NCBI GenBank assembly: GCA_026398255.1
Contig: JAPLTG010000023.1
Coordinates: forward strand, 1 to 57,773
Length of the DNA: 57,773 nt
Direction of reading: 5' to 3'
Source: Verrucomicrobiota bacterium
GTDB lineage: Bacteria; Verrucomicrobiota; Verrucomicrobiia; Chthoniobacterales; Terrimicrobiaceae
The notes beneath the pieces were generated by a model. It had not been told where the DNA came from. It ran no database searches and saw only the letters and a program-made list of their open reading frames with translations. Shown piece by piece: positions 52,934 through 57,773 of this stretch; the stretch's first letter is position 1; the number at the start of each line of letters is the position of its first letter. The translations under genes and the position numbers were made by a program.

Positions 52934-53857
52934 ATGCCCTATCGAGTCGGGGAGTCCAATGCGGTCGATGTCCTGCAGGTCCAAGCCGGGGATGCTCTCA
53001 AGCATCTCCATGAGTCCGAATACTCCCAAACTTCGGCGACGACCGCGAGCGTGGCGGGGGCTTTGTGCATCAGCCTCCAACGGGCCGGCGAGATCGTCGG
53101 GGAACTCGCTCGCGCCGGCCTGGCGGACTCGCACGGACCAGCGATTCAACTCACGGGGGCTGGACGCGAGGAAGCCCGCCATTTGCTGCGCGCCCACCGG
53201 CTCTACGAAACCTATCTTGCCAATGAAACCGGAGTGGCAACAGAGGATTGGCACCGCCGGGCGGATTTGGTGGAGCACACCCTGTCGCGCCAAGAGGTCG
53301 ATGCCCTCTCGAACCGCCTCGGGCGTCCGCAATACGATCCCCACGGCGACCCGATTCCCACGCGCGACGGCTCGCTGCCACCGCGACGAGGCCGACCGCT
53401 GCTCGAAATGCCGGAAGGCTCCTCGGCCGAAGTCGTCCACCTCGAGGACGAGCCCGCGAGCGTTTATCGCCAAGCGGCCGACGCGGGGATTCTGGCCGGT
53501 GCGCGGATGCGGATTTTACGGCGCGGGGCGGATTTTTTGCGTGTCGCCGTCGAGGACCGCCAGTGCCAACTGCCTCTCGCCGTCGCCGCCGCGATTCAAG
53601 TGGAACCCTGCGAGGCTCCGCCGGCGGTAAAGCCACTTTCCTCGCTGAGCCGGGGAGAATTTGGGCGCATCGCGAGTCTTTCGGCAACGCTGATTGGCGG
53701 GGAGCGCCGACGGATGCTCGATCTCGGGCTCGTGCCCGGCACGCGGATCGAGCGGGATTTCGACAGCATGTTTGGCAGCCCCACCGCCTATCGCGTGCGC
53801 GGCGCCGTGATTGCCCTCCGGCGCGAGCAGGCGGAGCGGATTTTTTTAGAGGCCTAA
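52934..53857 (+). CDS. DtxR/MntR-family metal-dependent regulator with C-terminal FeoA domain
   Basis: This 307-residue protein begins with a winged helix (ALCISLQRAGEIVGELARAGLAD), then the DtxR metal-binding/dimerisation part (AHRLYETYLANETGVATEDWHRRADLVEHTLS, ALSNRLGRPQYDPHGDPIP), an SH3/FeoA-like domain and a second FeoA domain (GERRRMLDLGLVPGTRIERDF). It probably senses Fe(II) or Mn(II) and controls the FeoB genes that follow four bases downstream. The fused FeoA may also replace a separate FeoA. The ATG at 52934 is preferred over one 13 codons upstream. Confidence 0.88.
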   Translation: MPYRVGESNAVDVLQVQAGDALKHLHESEYSQTSATTASVAGALCISLQRAGEIVGELARAGLADSHGPAIQLTGAGREEARHLLRAHRLYETYLANETGVATEDWHRRADLVEHTLSRQEVDALSNRLGRPQYDPHGDPIPTRDGSLPPRRGRPLLEMPEGSSAEVVHLEDEPASVYRQAADAGILAGARMRILRRGADFLRVAVEDRQCQLPLAVAAAIQVEPCEAPPAVKPLSSLSRGEFGRIASLSATLIGGERRRMLDLGLVPGTRIERDFDSMFGSPTAYRVRGAVIALRREQAERIFLEA

Positions 53858-53861
53858 AGGA

Positions 53862-54632
53862 ATGTCGAACTGCGCACCCACAACCTGCGAGACCTGCCCA
53901 AGCCCTCACGCGGAACTCCGCCGACTGGGCTCGAGGTCTGACCGCTGGGACCACACCGTCGCCCTCGCCGGAAATCCGAATGTCGGCAAAAGCACGGTCT
54001 TCAATCTCCTCACCGGCCTGCGTCAACACACCGGAAACTGGCCTGGGAAAACCGTCTCCCGTGCCGAGGGGGCGTTCGACCTGGACGGAAAACGCTACAA
54101 AATTGTTGATCTGCCGGGCACTTATTCCCTCCTTGGAACCACGCCCGACGAGGAAGTGGCACGGGAATTCCTGCTCTTCGGCAAACCGGATGTGACGCTT
54201 GTCGTGGCGGACGCCACCTGCCTCGAACGCAATTTCATCCTGCTCCTGCAAATCCTCCAGATCACTCCGAGAGTCGTTCTTTGCATCAATCTCCTCGACG
54301 AGGCGCGCGCCCATGGGATCGACATCGACACGCGAGGACTCTCGCGCGAGTTGGGGATTCCCGTCGTGGGAACGGCCGCGAGGCGCGGCGAGGGTTTGGC
54401 AGAATTGCTCTCGGCGGTGCGCGATGTGGCGACCGGAGCATTTGTTTGCGCGCGGCAAGCACCGGAATTTATTCCCGCCGCCCTCCGTGACGCGGTGGGA
54501 AAACTTTCTCAAAAACTCGGCGCCACCTATCCCGCGATGCAAAATCCTTCATGGATCGCGCTGCGCCTTCTCGAGGGCGATCCCCGCATCGTCGCCGCGC
54601 TGAAAAACGGGGAGTTCATTTCCACACCATGA
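53862..54632 (+). CDS. feoB: FeoB GTPase domain, encoded separately
   Basis: This 256-residue protein is the cytosolic N-terminal part of FeoB: G1 GNPNVGKS (37-44), the GNWPGKTVSRAEG region, G3 DLPGTYSL, G4 NLLDEA. It ends ALRLLEGDPRIVAALKNGEF, where other FeoB proteins continue to the membrane domain. A Cys-rich start (NCAPTTCETCPSP) may bind metal. The next gene starts in the stop codon (ATGA), so the Fe(II) transporter is made as two chains. Confidence 0.9.
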   Translation: MSNCAPTTCETCPSPHAELRRLGSRSDRWDHTVALAGNPNVGKSTVFNLLTGLRQHTGNWPGKTVSRAEGAFDLDGKRYKIVDLPGTYSLLGTTPDEEVAREFLLFGKPDVTLVVADATCLERNFILLLQILQITPRVVLCINLLDEARAHGIDIDTRGLSRELGIPVVGTAARRGEGLAELLSAVRDVATGAFVCARQAPEFIPAALRDAVGKLSQKLGATYPAMQNPSWIALRLLEGDPRIVAALKNGEFISTP

Positions 54633-56047
54633 GCCCGACCGAAGAAATCCTCCGCGACGCCGAGTCGGCCAGATGGGAGCTGGGTCCGCGCTTTCAGGAT
54701 GAAGTAGCGGCGCGTGTGAGCGAGGAAGCCTCGCACCTCGCCTCGCGACACATGCACCGAAAGGGGGATGGTTCGCGATTGCGTTGGCAGCGCGGGCTGG
54801 ACCGGATTTTGACCAGCCGAATCACCGGGATTCCGGCGATGGCGTCGATTTTTGCCATCGTGCTCTGGCTCACGATCGAAGGCTCGAATGTGCCCTCCGC
54901 CATGCTGGCGGAGCTTTTGGTGGACACCCTGCACCCCTGGCTGAAAGCCCATGCGCTCGCGCTCGGCATGTGGCCTTGGCTTGCCGGTTTGTTGATCGAC
55001 GGCATGTATCTCTCCGGCGCGTGGGTGGTGAGTGTAATGCTTCCGCCCATGGCGATTTTTTTTCCGCTCTTCACGCTACTTGAGGATTTCGGATATCTGC
55101 CGCGGGTGGCGTTCAATCTCGACCGGCTCTTTCAAAAAGCGGGCGCACACGGCAAGCAGGCTCTCACGATGACCATGGGCCTCGGCTGCAACGCCGCCGG
55201 CGTCGTGGCTACGCGCATCATCGACTCTCCGCGCGAACGCCTGATCGCGATTCTCACAAACAATTTCTCCCTCTGCAACGGCCGCTGGCCCACCCAAATC
55301 CTCATGGCCACCGTCTTCCTCGGCGCCGTGGCCCCGCCGGCGCTCGCAGGCGTGGTCGCCGCCGGTTCTGTGTTTTGCGTGGCGGTGCTCGGCTTTCTTT
55401 TTGCCTTCGGGAGTTCCTGGCTGCTCTCGCGCACGGTGCTCAAGGGCGAGTCCTCCACTTTCAGCCTCGAGCTTCCGCCCTACCGCCCTCCGAACCTGCT
55501 TCGCACGATGCACACCTCGCTCGTGGACCGCACAATGATCGTTCTCTGGCGCGCCGTGGTTTTTGCGGTTCCCGCCGGCGCGGTGATTTGGCTTGTGGCC
55601 AATGTGAGCGTCGGCGGCCACAGCCTGGCGTGGTGGGCGATCGGAGCCCTCGACCCGCTCGCGTGGGTGATGGGCCTCACCGGCGTCATTCTTTTCGCCT
55701 ATGTGATCGCCATTCCCGCCAATGAGATCGTGGTGCCGACGATTTTGATGCTGACCGTTCTGGTTTCCGGATCCCCTGTGGCTGACGCGCCCGGCGCGGG
55801 CGTGATGTTCGAGGCCGACAACAGCACACTCCACGCGATGCTTGTCTCGGCGGGTTGGACCACGCTCACCGCCGTGTGCCTCATGCTCTTCAGCCTCCTG
55901 CACAACCCCTGCTCCACCACTCTCTACACGATCCAAAAAGAAACCGGCAATTGGCGTTGGACCACCCTCTCCGCTACCCTGCCGCTGGCGCTAGGCTTCC
56001 TCGTTTGCTCCTCCGTGGCCTTCGTCTGGCGCTACTTGGCGGGATAG
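54629..56047 (+). CDS. feoB: FeoB membrane permease domain, encoded separately
   Basis: This 472-residue membrane protein starts with the usual FeoB linker (LRWQRGLDRILTSRITGIP) and then the permease with two Gate-type halves. GLGCNAAGVVATRIIDSPRERLIAILTNNFSLCNGRWP holds the conserved cysteines, in a variant form (most FeoB read GCNVPA and CSARLP). Sum with the GTPase is about 728 residues, the usual FeoB size. It imports Fe(II) across the inner membrane with the GTPase as partner. The start overlaps the GTPase stop. Confidence 0.88.
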   Translation: MSPTEEILRDAESARWELGPRFQDEVAARVSEEASHLASRHMHRKGDGSRLRWQRGLDRILTSRITGIPAMASIFAIVLWLTIEGSNVPSAMLAELLVDTLHPWLKAHALALGMWPWLAGLLIDGMYLSGAWVVSVMLPPMAIFFPLFTLLEDFGYLPRVAFNLDRLFQKAGAHGKQALTMTMGLGCNAAGVVATRIIDSPRERLIAILTNNFSLCNGRWPTQILMATVFLGAVAPPALAGVVAAGSVFCVAVLGFLFAFGSSWLLSRTVLKGESSTFSLELPPYRPPNLLRTMHTSLVDRTMIVLWRAVVFAVPAGAVIWLVANVSVGGHSLAWWAIGALDPLAWVMGLTGVILFAYVIAIPANEIVVPTILMLTVLVSGSPVADAPGAGVMFEADNSTLHAMLVSAGWTTLTAVCLMLFSLLHNPCSTTLYTIQKETGNWRWTTLSATLPLALGFLVCSSVAFVWRYLAG

Positions 56048-56054
56048 TTTTCTC

Positions 56055-56696
56055 TTAACGGGTGGGATCGGTAATTCGGTTGCTGGAATTTTCCAACCGC
56101 TTCTTCACCGCTTCCCAAGAGAGCATCTCCGCGTGGCAATCCGCGAAGAGGTAGTTGGCCTGATTGCCATGACGATTGACATCAACAAGCTCCTCGAAAG
56201 CATCGGGCGGCACCTGTTCTGGTTCACCAAAGAATTCTGAAAAATGGAAATGATCCATCGTGAAATCGGGCGAAGCCTCGGCAAAGTAAATCGTTTCCGA
56301 GGGGCGATCGATTTTGGATAAGTAGGAGTAGTCCAAAAAAACCGCTTTGCATGGATTAGGAGTCAGCATGTCATTAATTGCATAACTTCTTTCACGGGTT
56401 TTAGATGGATCTGATGGGCACTTAAACTTAATATCATTTCCAGAATAAGGCTGCAAGGTCACCTCCCATTGATTCTCCGCTCCCTTATGGGAAGTCATTG
56501 GCAGTTTCATATTGTTGTCCGAGGCGAAGGCCAAAGCAGCGATTCCGATATTTCGCATGTTTCCAAGGCATTTCGCAGCATTCCCACTTTCCGTAATGGA
56601 TTTCGCCATCGGCAAACCCAAGGCCGCCAAAATGGCTAGAATTGCAATCACGACTAAAAGTTCGATTAGTGTGAAGGCAATTAAACGCTTTTGCAT
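56055..56696 (-). CDS. Type II secretion/type IV pilus-like pseudopilin
   Basis: About 213 residues. The prepilin signal RLIAFTLIELLVVIAILAILAALG has the +5 Glu; the cleavage is before Phe and Ala replaces the usual Gly at -1. The C-terminal part contains NRHGNQANYLFADCHAEML, like the H-x9-DG region of planctomycete/verrucomicrobial pseudopilins. The ATG at 56696 gives the compact signal; a GTG at 56750 would add 18 residues. No other secretion genes are nearby. Its 3' end is seven bases from the feoB permease's. Confidence 0.85.
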   Translation of the reverse strand: MQKRLIAFTLIELLVVIAILAILAALGLPMAKSITESGNAAKCLGNMRNIGIAALAFASDNNMKLPMTSHKGAENQWEVTLQPYSGNDIKFKCPSDPSKTRERSYAINDMLTPNPCKAVFLDYSYLSKIDRPSETIYFAEASPDFTMDHFHFSEFFGEPEQVPPDAFEELVDVNRHGNQANYLFADCHAEMLSWEAVKKRLENSSNRITDPTR

Positions 56697-56899
56697 AGCT
56701 ATTCTGTTGGCAATACCCAAATCTCCAAGGCTATGGATTTTTTTAGTCACTTATAAAGCTCTGGTTTTTCTATTGAAATATAACAGTTTATAATATAAAC
56801 TGGGTCGCCCGCGCTACATTCTAAAAGTCTAAAAGCGAGCTATGGTTTAATGAAACCGCTTTTTTTTGCTTCATAAATTTAATTAAAATCTAATAGATA

Positions 56900-57773
56900 T
56901 CATTTTATAATAATTCTGATGGTTTTCACCCCGGTTCCTCCGGCGTTTACAGCTCGAATCGTTATTTTCCTTTGCCCAGCTCTTGTTGGTGTGCCGCTGA
57001 TTAGACCTGTTGACCCATCGAGGAACAACCCAGCTGGTAGGGTTCCAGAGACTGAGTAGGCTGTAGGGCTGTTGCTGGCCGTGATTTGGTGGCTGAATTC
57101 ACTGCCGACGGATCCAATGGCTGTGGATGCGTTGCTGATCACCGGGGCTTGAGGAAGGACGAGAATAGATAAAAGGCGGCTATCCGAACCTCCGGCGTTC
57201 GAGGCACTGATCGTGATCGTTGCATTGCCTACCTCAGTCGGCATGCCACTAATCAGGCCACTCGTCGTATTGAGGGATAACCCTGTCGGTAGGGTTCCAG
57301 AGACCGAGTAGGAACCCGGTCTGTTGCTGGCTGTGATCTGATAGCGAAACGGTCTGCCGATCGTGCTATTAGTGCTGAATGCACTCCGAATCACTGGCGC
57401 TTGGGGAAGGATGCGAATTGTCAACGACTGGCTTGTAGAGCCAACGGCATTTTTAACTCGGATGGTGACGGTGGTATTGCCTGCTCTTTTTGGGATTCCA
57501 CTAAAAAAACCGTTTTTTTGATTAAACCTTACCCCGGCTGGCAGCGTTCCAGAAACCGAGTAGGAGGTTGGGTTGTTGCTGGCCGTGATTTGATGGCTGA
57601 AGACACTGCCGACTGTGCCGTTGGCGGTGGCTGCGCTAGTGATCACCGGGGCTTGGGGGAGGATGCGAAAGGTCAAGGCCTGATTACCGGAACCTCCGGC
57701 ATTCGCGGCACTGATCGTTACGGTTGCGTTGCCCGCCGAACTCGGCGTGCCGCTTATCAAGCCGCTGGTCGCA
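56900..57773 (-). CDS. Ig-like (putative-Ig/cadherin-like) repeat protein, C-terminal part
   Basis: About 290 residues of the end of a larger surface protein; the frame continues through the window end. It has three complete repeats of about 84 residues plus a fourth partial one, each with ITASNxPxxYSVSGTLPAGL, GLISGTP and ILPQAPVI, as in He_PIG/putative Ig domains. The last unit ends IRIIIK with no anchor, sorting tag or barrel. The 203 bases upstream of the pseudopilin start have no gene and are AT-rich. Confidence 0.88.
   Translation of the reverse strand, partial: ATSGLISGTPSSAGNATVTISAANAGGSGNQALTFRILPQAPVITSAATANGTVGSVFSHQITASNNPTSYSVSGTLPAGVRFNQKNGFFSGIPKRAGNTTVTIRVKNAVGSTSQSLTIRILPQAPVIRSAFSTNSTIGRPFRYQITASNRPGSYSVSGTLPTGLSLNTTSGLISGMPTEVGNATITISASNAGGSDSRLLSILVLPQAPVISNASTAIGSVGSEFSHQITASNSPTAYSVSGTLPAGLFLDGSTGLISGTPTRAGQRKITIRAVNAGGTGVKTIRIIIK

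Noticed and set aside
54551-54632. feoB split as a simple frameshift
   Set aside because: The second half has its own ATG in a standard ATGA overlap like many other pairs here, and both halves are complete at the domain border. A sequencing error cannot be excluded, but is not the preferred reading.

Overview
The window is a GC-rich (roughly 60 % by eye), tightly packed bacterial chromosome segment. It most likely comes from a member of the Verrucomicrobiota. The inference rests on very large autotransporters with passenger-associated transport repeats, a lone pseudopilin with an AFTLIELLVV-type signal and a C-terminal histidine/aspartate region, a fused circularly permuted ATP-grasp/alpha-E protein, a split FeoB, and a nusA-infB-rbfA-nrnA-truB-ribF order. 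No marker gene fixes the genus. Family calls are from recognised motifs; no database search was run.

Layout. 1-592 is the 5' end of a minus-strand autotransporter gene that runs off the window. 925-4206 (minus) is an amidase, ParA-type ATPase and AI-2E/PerM-type permease operon. 4254-8911 (plus) is a tight operon of YmdB-type phosphodiesterase, MATE exporter, inositol-monophosphatase-like enzyme, acyltransferase and folD. 8992-11254 (minus) holds a TPR protein and an SDR; 11346-13398 (plus) holds folE2, tRNA-Ala(CGC) and alr. A DUF4870-type membrane protein lies opposite. 13963-20400 is the transcription/translation/riboflavin operon nusA-infB-rbfA-nrnA-truB-ribF. It runs with overlapping codons into a peptide-ligase/transglutaminase cluster (20397-24628), then an SDR, a polyprenyl diphosphate synthase, an exported TPR/transglutaminase-like protein and cvfB (to 29343).

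29378-38091 is accessory: an exported protein of unknown function, a P-loop kinase-like protein, small membrane proteins, an AT-richer patch (about 32.2-35.1 kb) with a secreted NHL-repeat protein, an RND-type adaptor without a pump, and an OYE-DoxX pair. 38266-44586 encodes a 2106-residue autotransporter. It is divergent from a LytS/LytTR two-component operon (45233-47094). The 646-bp region between them carries two copies of a 21-bp-period direct repeat that resembles a LytTR operator, plus an inverted pair of CACAGAG-type repeats.

47153-48972 holds two type II toxin-antitoxin modules bracketed by two 83-bp direct repeats, each with two hairpins. The right end has fabV, a FIST-domain protein, hflX, an iron regulation/transport operon (DtxR-FeoA fusion plus FeoB split into GTPase and permease), a pseudopilin, and the 3' end of an Ig-like repeat protein. 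The best candidates for new biology are the LytTR-like sites shared by the autotransporter and the two-component genes, the ATP-grasp/alpha-E/transglutaminase cluster with its exported transglutaminase-like neighbour, and the repeat-bracketed toxin-antitoxin island.
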